Assembly (NCBI RefSeq): GCF_016802725.1
Contig: NC_052678.1
Span: 5,734,501 to 5,798,500 of the forward strand
Origin: Solenopsis invicta
Lineage: Eukaryota; Arthropoda; Insecta; Hymenoptera; Formicidae
Reading direction: 5' to 3'
Length of the DNA: 64,000 nt
The position numbers and the translations under genes are program-made. Below, piece by piece: positions 37,143-49,474 of this stretch (positions are counted from its first letter, which is position 1; every line of letters begins with the position of its first letter). Below the pieces are notes generated by a model, which did no database searches, was not told the DNA's origin, and worked only from the letters and a program-made list of their open reading frames with translations.

Positions 37143-38810
37143 CTTTCCTTTCCTTTTTTTTATATCACAAATTTTATTTTTTGAGCAGACAGTTTGCAAA
37201 AATTATTTGCTTTTGTAAAAAATGCTTTTATAAAAATAAGTTTCAGAAATAAAGAAAAAAATCAGTAAATTTTATCTTTTCTCTTATAAGGTTAATTAAT
37301 AGCAAGAATTTGATTTTTATTTGCGATTCTCTTAATTGGTGCATTTTTGAAAGCTCTTTGATTATAAAAAAAAAACCGGTTCACAATATTATAGAAACCG
37401 CCAAAAACTTCTTCTGTCGTGTCTAATTTAAGTCAGTCGCTTTTAGTACAATTTATTTGAGTTATATTTAAAAAAAAAAATGAAAAAGATTAGTAGGTAA
37501 AACCGTAACGATATTTTTATTTACTGGTGTATGCTTGCGATAATAAAACGTTGTACCCGAGAAAAAGTGCCGCTAACGTTCTTTACCGCGTTCTTGTATT
37601 TCGCTCAACGTAGACATTTTCATAAAACGCTTTATCCGCCCAGCATAGTCAAGTCTAGTACCACCAACGTCCGTTGCATCGCAAATGATAAGAACGCAAC
37701 TTAAATACAACATTTTGGAAGATAATACGAGTCAGGAGCTTTCTGCTACGGGACCATTATCTTAAAGCTGAGCAGTATGCATAACAGTTTCTGTATTATC
37801 GCGTATCTGCACAGTTCGGCAAAATCGATGTCCCTCAATTCCCAGTTTGGGATTCCGGCGATACCGTCCTGTATATGTGAACGGTCGTGTATCTATAGAT
37901 ACGTGAAATAAAAGCAAATAAAGATAATCCCTCCCCATTATTTTTGAAGGTTTATATTTGTTCAAGTTTAATTAAGAAAAAACTGGCTCAAGCGAGATAT
38001 CGAGGCATTAATGATTATTGATTGGAATTAAAAGAACGGTCTGTCATCGAACGCCCGATATATTACAGAAATTAATTCAAGCTTTGGGAAAAACAGTTGA
38101 CGTGAAAAGAAGAAAGATAATAAAGAGTTATTTAAAGAAATTGACTTTGCTCTGAATTTTTAAATAAATATTAAATGTGAAATCTCTTGAGGTAACATAC
38201 AATTATTATACAGATATTATAAGGGGACACAGAAGAGCTGCCGAAGTCAATAATCTTATAGATAAGAGTACTCCTACACGACACGGTATACTCCATTATG
38301 TTTGCTATATAAACGAGCAATATCGCCGCCATTTCCGGCGCACCTGCGTACCACTCTACCAAGAACAGCCGACGCGACGTGACAAGCCTCGCGAACTTAC
38401 GCCATAAGATCCGGAGTTGCTCGAGGGAAAAAAAAAGAAAAGAAAAAGAAATGCACTCGCTTTATGCACGGTGGACGACTTGATGAACATTGAAGCGCGC
38501 TTTTCGAGTCTCCGCATTCTGCGTCTTCGCGAGGGGAGGGCTGATAATATAAACGATCCTGTGGCAACGGAATATGGGCGACGCGACGCGGCGACGACGG
38601 TGGGTTCCGAGCATCAGTTCGAATTACACGATGTCACGATTTCTCGTCGGCGAACGTCATCGCGCTGTGCATGGGTCGGGTAAATTATTCACCGGCATGT
38701 CATCTGACAAAAGCACCCCGGGGTACTGCGCGGAATGCGACTTAAGGCTCGTGTCCGTGGAGCACGCGCCCGGAATAATATCCCGCCTCATTCGCCTGAC
38801 CAACCAACGG

Positions 38811-38851
38811 GGTCCTTACGGGATCCTTACGGGATCCTTACGGGATCTTGG
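38811..38851 (+). repeat. 11-bp tandem repeat, about 3.5 copies
   Basis: GGGATCCTTAC repeats without gap at 38820-38830 and 38831-38841, with a shortened copy before (38811-38819) and a diverged copy after (from 38842). Confidence 0.9.
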
Positions 38852-40068
38852 GGGACGCTTTCGAGATGCTCGAAGAATAATTTTCAGCATCGTCCGTCGA
38901 TTCTATAATAGCATTCGTAATGACGATCTAAATTCGCTTCATATCACTTTTTTCGAGTCACTCTTTAATCGCGATGTTTACTTGAGCGCAAATATGCAAC
39001 TTCAATATGCAACTTTGTAAACAACTGTCGAGGCAGATATAACAAAAAAACCGGTAATTGGAGTAGATAAGTGGATATGTGCGAGCGCACTGAAGTTTTG
39101 AACGAAGCGTCACTACCGTTATTTTTCGCTCATAAAAATGACAAGACCGTCGTGAACGTTGCGTAATGACGGATATTACCCGCATCCGCGGCGTTCCGAA
39201 TGGCGGCCTACGGCTACTGGGGGGGATTCATAAATCCACTGTGCGAGGCCTAATCGAGCGAAATATACCCAAACTGTGGCATCTCGGCGCTCGTTAACCT
39301 TTGCTGCAACGGCGATGCATCTAAAGTTCATGTCCCCGGTTGGATCGTGCTGCTCTAGCAAGCGCGTCAAACGGGGACAAGCTGGACTTTATTACGTGTC
39401 ACCGGCATGCTGCCATAGTAAAGGATATTGCAGGGGCTTGCTATGGCATTGTGCAGAGGATAAACAGTCCAATAACGCGCCCCTTAAGGCGAGCTGGACT
39501 ACATTATTGCATGGAAAGCAACATTTATGAAATAACAGTTTTAATCATTCTCTCGTGACTTCATGAAAATCAGAGAACGTTACGTTAGATCGAAATACAC
39601 GCGTACTTGCGAAATACTTGCGAAACCGCAAAAATAAGGAGAAATGAAGATGCATGTATATTAAATTGTATATATATAGTATATATACTTTTTTAAAGGA
39701 ACGTATACACATTCTCAATATAAAACGTTTATGAATTTGTTTGGATATCCATTGTGCCATGTACTTGTTATTCACATTTAGAATATTTGATTTTATTTTA
39801 TTTAAACTTGAATTATCTATTCGGTTATTGAGAAAAAAAAACTCCATAAAACAATGTCGTCGGAATCCTCGTCGTATCCTTCAAGACTTTTGCCCCCCCT
39901 CCCTCCTCAAAGAAATGCGAGCATACTCGATTCCGCGACGAGACAGCTCAGAGGCGGGCAGAGATTAACCGAAAGTTTCACCACGATGTCCCGTAAACAT
40001 TCAACATTGTTCTCGCGAAATAGCAAGCGCAAAGTTATGTCGGAGACGCGTCCGCGGATGAACTGTGT

Positions 40069-40222
40069 ATGTCGACGACGTCCCAGAAATTTCTCGAGCT
40101 TGCATTCAACGAGCGATCTCATCTCGTCACGTCTCCCTGTGGCGGCCGTGGCGACGTTTACATACCCTTGCTCACAGCAAGAGCGAGCTTTCTTCCCGCA
40201 AGCTCTCGAAAAGTGAACTTGT

Positions 40223-40275
<53 letters not shown>

Positions 40276-40668
40276 GACATGCCACGATCGCGTCAACGGA
40301 TTTTATTGCTCCTTCGCGATGATAGTCGAATATACCACGCGCTTTCCTTCTCTCGGCGCCTCATATTTCATCGCCTATCAACCCCCACTGGTTGGACCCG
40401 ATTTCTCGGCACGAAATCACGAAATCCCACTGCGCGCTTTCTACCGGCGCGGAATAAAACGCCGCTCGTCCCGTTCTCGCGGGGGACACGAAGTCCACGA
40501 AAATCCAGTTGTCACGCGCCGCTCGATCCGCATTTGATCCATGGCCCGGCTGGCTGCGCCGAATCGTCTCGGCTTTTCGTGCCAACGTTTCGGCCGTGTC
40601 AAGCATCCCCTGCGACATTCACCGTGCCAAGGATCTCGAGATACGGCTCGAAAATATTACGAGGATAA
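40069..40668 (+). CDS. 199-codon open frame, probably fortuitous
   Basis: This is the longest ATG-initiated frame of the window and I do not recognise it. The first 45 residues have mixed composition. Then a CT microsatellite (40231-40274) gives a run of alternating Ser-Leu, followed by an Arg/Ser/Pro-rich remainder. The start context is poor (T at -3). Other frames in both directions are open over the same bases. There is no domain, signal peptide or membrane helix. The absence of stops is adequately explained by GC-rich sequence plus the microsatellite. Confidence 0.1.
40223..40274. repeat. C9 run plus CT microsatellite
   Basis: Nine C (40223-40231) pass directly into about 22 uninterrupted CT units. 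Confidence 0.96.
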
Positions 40669-41204
40669 CTTGATAAGAAATAATTTTTACTTTTGAACGA
40701 TCATAAATTATTAAATCATCGTTCGTATAATAGGAAAATAGAATTTAATGAAATGTGACATTCAATTTCTTCTAACTGAACAATGTATGCAAATAATTAA
40801 CCTGGTATGATATTGGCTTGATAATAATAATGACAATAGTAATTTATAATTAATTTAAATGATTGACGTATAATTAGAAGTATAATTTGTACAAATTCTA
40901 TTTTCAGAATGAACATACACGTATACCTACATATGTATGTATTCTTTTTATATACATTTTAGTCTCTACTATTTTATATAGTTTTAACATTTTGATATAG
41001 GGATCTTTACTTAAAAAATTTAAAAACTATCTTTAAACGTTGTTACATTCATTTGCGACGTAGAAATAAGTATCTTCTTTCCGTATAGGAAATATTTAAC
41101 AATATAAATGTCTAAAGAGACATCTACATATAAAACGATACTCCAGTTACTTTCCGTAATACGATTACTCGAAGAGACAGAAATGAGTGAGTGACATTTT
41201 CATA

Positions 41205-41280
41205 CACGTGCGCAGTCACGCGGAGGACGTTTGCGTACGCACGTGTGTACGCGTGCCGCGTGGTTTCGTACGCACACGTG
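41205..41280. promoter_or_regulatory. three CACGTG E-boxes at exact 35-bp intervals
   Basis: CACGTG occurs at 41205-41210, 41240-41245 and 41275-41280, a constant 35-bp period (about 3.3 helical turns). Surrounding bases are partly repeated too (CGTACG near 41234 and 41267), so this may be a diverged 35-bp tandem repeat. CACGTG binds bHLH and bHLH-PAS factors such as Clock/Cycle and Myc/Max, and the ACGTG core also suits Hif-type dimers. Which factor, if any, binds is not shown by the sequence. Confidence 0.35.
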
Positions 41281-41650
41281 CGTGCTGCAATTACGCGATA
41301 CCGGTAAGCTATGCAAGACGCGCGGCCGGGATTCTAATCCCGTTTATTGCTCTCCTTTTGCCGTCGCATTCCCTACGTATTTCCATTTTCTCACCTTCCC
41401 GACGGCACCTCGGACGGGACGGGATGGAACGGGACGCGGGCGCGAACGGAGAGACGACACCCGTCAGAAAACGGCAAAATCGAAAAGCGGACGAGAAGCG
41501 AGACGAGAGCTGAGAGATCACGAAAAGTCTCGCAATATCGCGACGCCGTTTATCTCGAGTCAGGAAAGCGGAAAACGTAGAATCTTCGGTTTCTCGAAAA
41601 TGTTCCACCACAATTCTCACTGTTTCCGTCATAAAAATGCAAGGACGGCA

Positions 41651-43255
41651 TGCTCTCCTAACGATGACGTATCTAATTTTGCACTTTATATTCTGACTGA
41701 CGTAACTTTACCTTCGTAATTTTAGTTTCGTACGAGACACCTCGCCCGACATATGTATTTTATATTCTACCGAGAGAAACACGCGTAACGTAACTCTCAG
41801 CTCTCTTCCTTGAATATTTTACGAAATAAGACTTTATTTTTCAACTTCGTAGAGCTATTCTTACATTTTTACACCCGCTATCGTTTGCGACGAACGACTT
41901 TGCCAACTCGATTACGTTAACCGATCTGTTCTGCGATTTCGAGCGCGGGTACGTTTGAGGTACGACGGCCGATAAGACCGTCAAAAGCGTATCGCAAGTC
42001 GGACGAAGGACCTCGCATTTAATTAAGCAAGTTATCGAAATACTTGCTCGCGTGTACGAATATGTATCCCAGAAACGTGTTTAGAATGTGTTTGACCGTG
42101 TTCATCTGTCGTGACCACCGTGTGTAACAGTTCTCGATCCTAAATTTCAATTCCCTTCCGGATCCTATTATCCTCCTCTCGCTTATTGTCTCCGAACTCT
42201 GAATATAACGGGTAATATTAAATGTTTTATATAAAAATCATTTCATATCAGAACGATATGTGAATTACATATTTTTTCTTTCTTCATAAAAACGATTCAT
42301 ATTTTCTAAACATACATTTGTACGTGTAGGTTGCATGAAGTTATAATATACGTAACGTAATCTCTTATTCCTTTCCCTGAGCAAGTTTGTAAATTTCGTC
42401 TTTAATTTAATCATACGAATCTCCTACCGCCTCTTAAATTCTCACTGAAATGAATGTTATTGTTTCATTTGCAATGAGCACATTATGACAACGTGAAATG
42501 CAATGCAAAACGGATTTATATAACAAATAATTTCCGTGGGTTTACGATTTGTTAGCATCATGAATATAATAATAGCCATGATATTATATTAATAAAGTTC
42601 CCTTTCTCTCTCTCTCTCTCTCTCTTCTCTTTCTCTCTTTCCCTCCCTCTTTCTCTCTAATAGATGATAATTCAGGTATTTGCATTTCAATTTTCATCTT
42701 ACAATTAATATGTTTATTATTATAGCCATTAATCTTCTTATTTAGTTTACAATAACAATTGTTGTAAACAATATCAGCGTTCGCTATTAAATATAAATGA
42801 ATATGCGAATATAAGTGCACAGTATCTTTTACACGTCTTTATGGCAAATATATTTGTTTTTTTTTATTTCCTACAATATCGTGTCTTTGATGATTGAAGT
42901 ATTAGAAAAATTTAACGAATAATCGAGAACTCGTGTTCAAAGAGAAAACTTGGATATTACTCGGTTCGCATTTTACGAGTGTTCGCGCGAGCCTAGCGTT
43001 CGCTTTATTAGTTGCCCGAGTGCGTCGATATTTATCATGGTTTCCCCGCCGCGCCATCGACGTTTGTAGCCAATCGAGAAAAAGACGCGAACTGAGCTAA
43101 GTACCGGACGGCGGAAGAAAAATCGTTCTGGTTAAATACAAGTCCTCGAAGACCAATAATTGGAGCCGACTACTTTCGCGGAGGCGGCGCGGATATTATG
43201 GCAACGGGATCGAAGTGACGACGATTGAAACCACCGCGTCGGTGGACTTTTGAAG
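41651..43255. other. non-coding stretch
   Basis: No gene is recognised. It contains the pyrimidine tract at 42600. The last 300 bp before 43256 are GC-richer and could be the upstream region of the frame that starts there. Confidence 0.55.
42600..42658. repeat. CT-rich pyrimidine tract
   Basis: A CT array (42606-42624) continues as an imperfect CTTT/CCCT tract, almost uninterrupted pyrimidine for nearly 60 bases. Confidence 0.9.
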
Positions 43256-43648
43256 ATGGGAAAGCTCACTGAACCAACAAATTATCTTCTTCGCGAAGCC
43301 ACGACGAGAAACGCTTTTTTGCAGGCCGAAGAGTCTTTTTCACGTCACTGCACTACTTATTCCTCTCCGCGCTTTCGTTACCTCTTAGTTCGTTCAATTC
43401 CTTCCGGCGCACCGGCTATAGATCGTTCTCACGTGAACACATTGCTCCGTAACGGTATGACTGACAATCCTTTCATGCCTCACGAATCTATTATGCAGCA
43501 ACTGCGACAAACGCAATACGATCGTCAACGATGTCAAGTGTATCGATTCTTGAAGTATTTTTATTGGAGGTGTTCTAGCTTCTTCGAGAAAGGACTTAAA
43601 AAATTGATAAATAAATGGACGATAAAAAATGATGGCAATTATTGTTGA
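43256..43648 (+). CDS. unrecognised 130-residue open frame
   Basis: ATG at 43256 starts a frame of 130 codons with a mixed, fairly protein-like composition. It has a Gln/Arg-rich stretch near residues 80-95 and an aromatic/basic C-terminus with several Lys. I recognise no domain, and there is no signal peptide or clear membrane helix. The start has G at +4 and A at -3. Upstream sequence is GC-richer; downstream it becomes AT-rich at the stop. It lies about 320 bp upstream of the strong splice motif at 43974. It could be a lineage-specific gene, a first exon read through, or chance. Confidence 0.18.
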   Translation: MGKLTEPTNYLLREATTRNAFLQAEESFSRHCTTYSSPRFRYLLVRSIPSGAPAIDRSHVNTLLRNGMTDNPFMPHESIMQQLRQTQYDRQRCQVYRFLKYFYWRCSSFFEKGLKKLINKWTIKNDGNYC

Positions 43649-43942
43649 ATGAATTAATAATAAGTTATATTAACAGAATTATATATTCTATATATATTTA
43701 TTATATATAAAAAACTTTCCGATTTCTCTAATATTTAAGAATTATGTATACATACGTGTGCATGTAATCATGCTGAGAGAGATTATTTTCAAAATTACCA
43801 GCGTCTCCATTATTTCTAGCGATTGTAAGTCGCATCTTCATCCTTTCTCCGATTAATATTCGTTATTCTCGCATCGAGATAAAGAGAATGAAGAACGAAT
43901 AATTCAGCGAAACACCATGCGAACGTTTCCTCTGGTATTTGT
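43649..43942. other. AT-rich spacer
   Basis: TA-rich sequence with no gene; it leads into the branch-point and pyrimidine tract of the splice motif at 43943. Confidence 0.5.
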
Positions 43943-43980
43943 CTAACGTATGATTTCTCTTTTCTTTGTTCCAGGTGAGT
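43943..43980 (+). promoter_or_regulatory. strong recursive-type splice site
   Basis: CTAAC (43943-43947), a textbook branch-point sequence, lies 28 bases before CCAG (AG at 43973-43974). It is separated from it by an almost pure pyrimidine tract, and GTGAGT (43975-43980) follows immediately. All elements of a 3' splice site abut a consensus donor, as in recursive splicing ratchet points. The alternative is a real exon from 43975 to 44282 ending at GTAAGT (44283-44288). Both imply a transcribed + strand intron. The site shares GTGAGTGTC with the candidate at 11082. Confidence 0.5.
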
Positions 43981-44162
43981 GTCGCCGGTGCACCGTCCAA
44001 TCGCATATATGATTCGCCGGTATGGATCAGCGGTTCGAGAAAAGAACACGTACACCGCGACGTATAATTTCGTCGACCGTGTCTCTTGCACGAACTATCC
44101 GAGGTCGATTGCCGCAATCGACATCGCATACGTTCTAACAGCTGCGCCGCCGTCGCGCCGCG

Positions 44163-44237
<75 letters not shown>

Positions 44238-44239
44238 CG

Positions 44240-44282
<43 letters not shown>
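43975..44282 (+). other. possible exon carrying a GTC/CGT repeat
   Basis: Bounded by the strong acceptor at 43974 and a GTAAGT donor (GT at 44283-44284). Reading in the frame that begins with the G at 43975 gives about 30 residues (including SPVWISGSRK) before a stop; the other frames stop earlier or carry long homopolymers from the repeat (Val, Arg or Ser runs). It could be a recursive-splicing exon that is normally skipped, an alternative exon, or a non-coding exon. No product is recognised. Confidence 0.22.
44157..44282. repeat. CGT trinucleotide array in two blocks
   Basis: GTC units run from 44164 to 44234 (about 23 units). After an interruption CGCCGCGCCGTC they run again to 44282 (about 14 units). 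The interruption repeats the sequence that precedes the first block, so flank and array seem to have been duplicated together. This is the longest trinucleotide repeat in the window and probably polymorphic. Confidence 0.95.
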
Positions 44283-47200
44283 GTAAGTTCCGACGACGGG
44301 AAACTTTCCGTCACGGGTTCAGCTAATCGTCACAATCAAGTATGTATCTCGCAACGTGTAGGTATAATACATAGAACGTATCTTTTCCGTTGATATCAAG
44401 CGTCGGCGTGGAAAGATATTCGTATTATTAATGTTGAACGTATTAAGACGTGAAGGCTTTGAATTTATGAAAGTAATTTTTGAAGTAAATGAAGGTTTAA
44501 CGTAGAAGTATAGGCAGGTACCATATGAACGAATGCTTTTAATGTTAATGGAAATGAAGAATTAAATAATTTTAATCACAGAAAGTACTTAGAACTGAAA
44601 ACGAAATAATAACGATCGGATACGAATTTGCTTTTCTCACGCACAAAGATTCTGCACCTTTCGCGACTCACCCTCATGGATCGATTTTTATTACGTCAGT
44701 AGGAATTTTATGCTCCGATAAAGATCAAAGAATTCGTAAGAGGTACGAGACAATGAAGCGAGGCTATGAAATTCCGAATCGACGCCCCATTCTCAATTGA
44801 CAAACGTATTTGATCTGGCAGGCTTGCTCGTCGAACGACGGCAACGTACCTCAGCTACTTGACATGTTACGATGAAGCTTCTGACAAAAGCATTCCGCAA
44901 GTTATCGATCGACCCCGCGGAGTCAGTTAGTTAAGATTAATTCGACAAAGCCCGTGTGAGACTGCTTAGCTGCTACTTAACTTTGTGTTTGCCGTAGCGG
45001 AAGTTCTCTTAATATGTATTACGCGTGACTCGCTCTTGTTGTGCGTAATTAAATTCAAGATGCTCCTATCTAAAGCTGACACGGAAATGTTCCGTTAACA
45101 TGTATGAATTTAGGCGAGAAGTAGAACGATCCTAATTCATGCATTTTAGTTCAAGTTTGCGAAATACGAGCCGGAAACGAATAATTTGGATAAATGTATT
45201 TTAAGTGTGGTATATCTAAATTGACAGATTAGGATTTGATTTATTTATTTATAAAAAGATTTCTACTGGATGGAAAGAAACCATCGCGAGATTATTTACA
45301 GTATAAATATATGCATAGAATTAAAAAAAAAAAAGAATGATAGTCGTTCAAATGTGTGAACATTTGTGATTTTTTAAAAAGTTTGAGTTGAAACACGTTT
45401 TTTTCACGACAGGGTAAATATTAATCTTTTTGGTTGGTAATAATCGAATTTTTTTAAACAATCCGTGGGATTATCTGGGAGCGATGAGGGTTTACTGTCG
45501 GAGGAGCTTACGTTTTTACATGAATTATTACGTAGAGATAAAACAGATAAGCGCGGCTGCTAGCTAGCAGATATCGGATCCCGAACGACACGTTCCAGCA
45601 ATCCATCTTCATCGCTTGGCGATCCTGGCATAAGCTGTTCCACGATCGCAGTGACTATCAGTCATTGATTTCTGTTTCGTAGGAATATATTATGTATCTT
45701 TTATATAGTTTATATACTGTAGTGTATTTCACGAAACTTGTTCTTTCATCGTGTCGCCGTAAATTGTATTAAAATAAATGTAGAGTTAATTAGAATAATT
45801 ATAACACATAGGATTTGATATGACAGTCTACTATCCTACTTTCCAACGATTATTAATTTTTATCTTTAATAACTATGTACAATAAGCATAATGTTTTTTG
45901 CAAATGTCATTATATTGTGCTGATGTAATGAGAAATTTATTCTTACTATAAAAATTGCTTGTATTTCATTTTGAATTTCATAAATTGAAAGATTTATTAG
46001 ACTTACGGCATACAGAATTTTAAATTAGCATTTAGAAATTCAAATTTTGATACTTTATTACACAAAAAGCATCCTAAATTTTGCGTTAATAAATTTTCGA
46101 TATGACACATTGATTTTACTCATTTATTGCATTAAATCTTATATTTCTCAATAATGTAATGTTCGTAAATGCAGAAACCACACTACCATTAGCGGACTAA
46201 AAAATCGATTGTCTGTATATCCATTAACGTTTGCGTCACACACAAAAAGTAAATCCGATCGTACGCACGAGTGAAGCGGAAGCGTTCGTTTTCTGATACA
46301 ACTCCGGTCGATTGGAAATCCTCGACCCGATTGGTCGGAAAAGCATGCGAATAAAACAGCTCGGTTAGTTGCTATAATAAAAAAGTTCATCACACATGAA
46401 GTTTAACTACTCAATTAAATAATTACTCGTTATGTTTACATTTATTTCCAGTAAAGACTACAGTTTTTCCATTATTCTATACATTTTTTTGTTTATATTT
46501 ATTAACACTTTTATTAGATTTTTGCGAACGTTTTGTTCAACACAATTTTGAGCAACCCCGTAAATTTTTAAAGTTCTTAAACAATAATAATAAATCGAAA
46601 CTTGATTGAAAAATTAATTTTAAACTTTAAAAAGTTTAAAAAATATATATCTCAATTATAATAGGAATTTTATAACATTTGTGTTAAAAAAATCGGTAAA
46701 AAGTATCTTAAAAATCAGAACAAGTTTAATAATAGTAACAAGGTGAATGTTTCACTCATTAATAAGCCAATCAGAATAAATTTTACATCGTTGCATCACG
46801 AATTTAATTAAATAACTTGAAATAGAATAAATTTATTTTAAGCTTTCGAAATAGGGCAGTCGAAAGGAAAACATCATGTTATTACATATAAACATTTCTT
46901 TAACATTCGAAATAATAATATTTCGATGAGATTATTGTTGCGCTTAAATATTTTCTCTGACACATTTCTCTTGTCATTTCTACTTTGAGTATATGACTGG
47001 AGTTTCTAGAAAATCGACCATGCGGATTATTCTATGTACGAAACATTAGCTTTATTAAATGCATTTGCATCAGACTGTTAGACAACAATCGGCTGTTTTT
47101 GAAAAGACACATCGTGAGTAGACACAGACCGCGCCCTGTTATCCAATTCTTCGTATTTAATTTTACGGTAGCGCGGAAATACCTTCTGTATGCTTTGCGG

Positions 47201-47870
47201 AAATGCTTGTCGAAAGGTTGAAAATGAGGGAGCTTGCTTTGTTTCGCTCTGAATTCACCATTTCACTCATCTTTTTGGGACGTTACTCGCTGACGCGACA
47301 AGTGTAATAAGCAAAATTTTAATACCGGCTCTCTTGTTTCTCGAATAACAATATTCTGAAGGAATGTTTCGCTAATTGCAAAAATATATGAAAAATTAAA
47401 AGTAATCACGTAATATTAAATAAAATGAACGGATTAATTAGAATAAATTGAATAATGGCTTGAATACATTGATTTTTAATAATACATTCATTGGTATAAT
47501 TTTCTTTATAAATTATAAGTAATAAAGTATCTTAACACGAAAGACTATTATATCTATATGTCTACATCTTTATCGCATCTCTATTAGATGTTATATTACA
47601 TAATTCTCTCTATTATTCGAAATGGTTTAACCGACTCGGCAATGTGGTCCAAGTGCTTCTGTATAAAATAATCCGCGATGAAACAGCATAGAGTAGGATT
47701 TCGTGAACAAATTAACTATAAAGTCTTGATTAAAGCTACTTTATAAGCTAGCTAGAATGGCAACGATAGTCAGGAGAAAGTTGCAGGTAATTGGCGTTAA
47801 CTTCGAATTAGCCATAAGATTAGCCGCGGACGTGCCATCGCGGCGTCTCATTCGATTGCTTCCCCTCGGC

Positions 47871-48036
47871 TAATCCTGAGAAATCGTAACGATTAAGCGT
47901 AATTAGAAACCGATAAATGGCCTGCTCATGCAAGCAACCGGTGTCGGTACAGCGCGAGAAATTGGTTTAATCTCGCGATACCGTGAGAGTGTCATTTTGC
48001 GAAAATTAGCTTATTATGCCCACTAGATAATTATGG
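47871..48036. promoter_or_regulatory. possible homeodomain-site cluster
   Basis: TAATCC (47871), GATTAA (47891), TAATTAG (47900) and ATAATTATGG (48027) occur within 170 bp of a GC-richer patch that stands out from AT-rich flanks. Such cores are bound by K50, Antp-class and posterior Hox homeodomains. It may be an intronic enhancer, but this is a motif match only and the cores are short. Confidence 0.15.
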
Positions 48037-49474
48037 TTTTCGATCGGCAACAATAAATTATTGCACGCGAAAACGATATTAAACTCGGCGGAACCGAAGT
48101 CGACGGAAACTCAAAAGACTTGTTCGTGCTTAAAAGCGACACTGAAAGTTGTGCGACGAATATTGCAATGAGTTACAAATTAAATAAATTTAAAATAAAA
48201 ATTTCGTAGCAAATTTTATAAATCGCAATTTTTATCTTCAATATTTAACGCATTCGACAATCGATGATATCAATGCAGTTTTCGTAAAAATAAGATTTAC
48301 TTGAGCGAAAGAAAGACTTCATTATTTATTTATGTTAATACACAGCTTAATTTGCTTAAAGCCTTTTAGTGTGAACGGTGAATTATTACTTTATAATCGT
48401 AATTTCTATATTAAATTTTCGCTAATTAAATTCCAAATTCATCACACTATCTATATGCGAGATGTAAAGTGCGCGATTAATAACAACGTACAACGTATTA
48501 CGTGACATATTATAATAACGCATTATCTATACGTTGCATCATATTATATTGCGTTATATTATAATTTCAATGAAAATTCTATCCGCGTGGAAATCATTAA
48601 TAATAAAGAAGCAATGAATGCATTTTTGTACTATTGTCGCAGTGTCATATATAAAAGCAGTGGACGTGTTCGGCACTCAGCAGCACATTTGATATCGTGG
48701 TACATAAAAATAGTCAGAAAATGAGCCGCTTTCTTATCATTGGAGTTTAATATCTACGGCAGTAGTGACGGTGTTAAACCGTAGACGTGTGTAAGATCCG
48801 AAATCCTCGGGGCAAATAAGCGGCGCCGATGGAACTTTGCTACTTCCGGGTCAGCCATGTTCCTAAAATTGCCCCCGTCAACCGATAAACTTTGTGAGAA
48901 CGAGGAAAGTCAAGTCTCGGCCAAGAAATAAAGGGACGTCGATGGTGGAACTCGGGGGAAAACAGAGGAGAGCGAACAGAACTTTTTTCTTCTTATTGCA
49001 ACTTTTCGATTTTCATATCTTCAAACTGTTACGACGAGGTGCGATAGCATCGTCTCGATGAGAGTTGAAGATACCTCATATTTATTCGAAAAAGCCGGAA
49101 GTGCACCATTTAAACGCATTAAATGAAGTAGCATAGATCTCAGTAAAGATTTCACTCGCTCTTTTTAATCCTTTATTTGTTTTCATTAAATTCAAATTTT
49201 AATGCTGCGTCAAACGTAACATTCTTTTGGTCAAAGATAAATGTTAACAATTGATAATGCAGTAAGGACAAAAAATTCACATATCCGATTACGTTCATTC
49301 TAAAAGAAAAGATTAAATCGCGTGCACACATAGAGGTATTCTTGTTTGCTGAAACTTCCAGTTTAATTAGATTTAAATTATTTTTCGTGAATCTACGTGC
49401 GCGTTTAAAAAGCGTGTATAAAAAATGCATCCCTTCCGCGTGTCTTCTCCCTGTTCGATTGAACGTATAATCAG

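Larger units (their letters stand above)
34675..38399. other. non-coding stretch
   Basis: No gene is recognised. It contains an AG tract (35391-35404), a CT tract (37123-37142) and a T-rich acceptor-like TCTGCAG near 37000. Otherwise it is AT-rich and featureless. Confidence 0.6.
38400..41650. other. CpG-rich block with many fortuitous frames
   Basis: G+C and CpG are higher than in the flanks, apart from AT-rich gaps at 39540-39850 and 40670-41180. Long frames are open on both strands (for example 38574-39020, 39854-40216, 40361-40618 minus), all Arg/Ser-rich and unrecognised. It contains a purine tract at 38423-38451, the tandem repeat at 38811, the CT array at 40231 and the E-box group at 41205. 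This could be a regulatory or promoter region. Confidence 0.4.

Noticed and set aside
38574..39020. 148-codon plus-strand frame
   Set aside because: Contains the 11-bp tandem repeat and shows no family resemblance; other frames are open in the same block.
47776..47791. TTGCAG|GTAATT as another fused splice motif
   Set aside because: No pyrimidine tract upstream of the AG.
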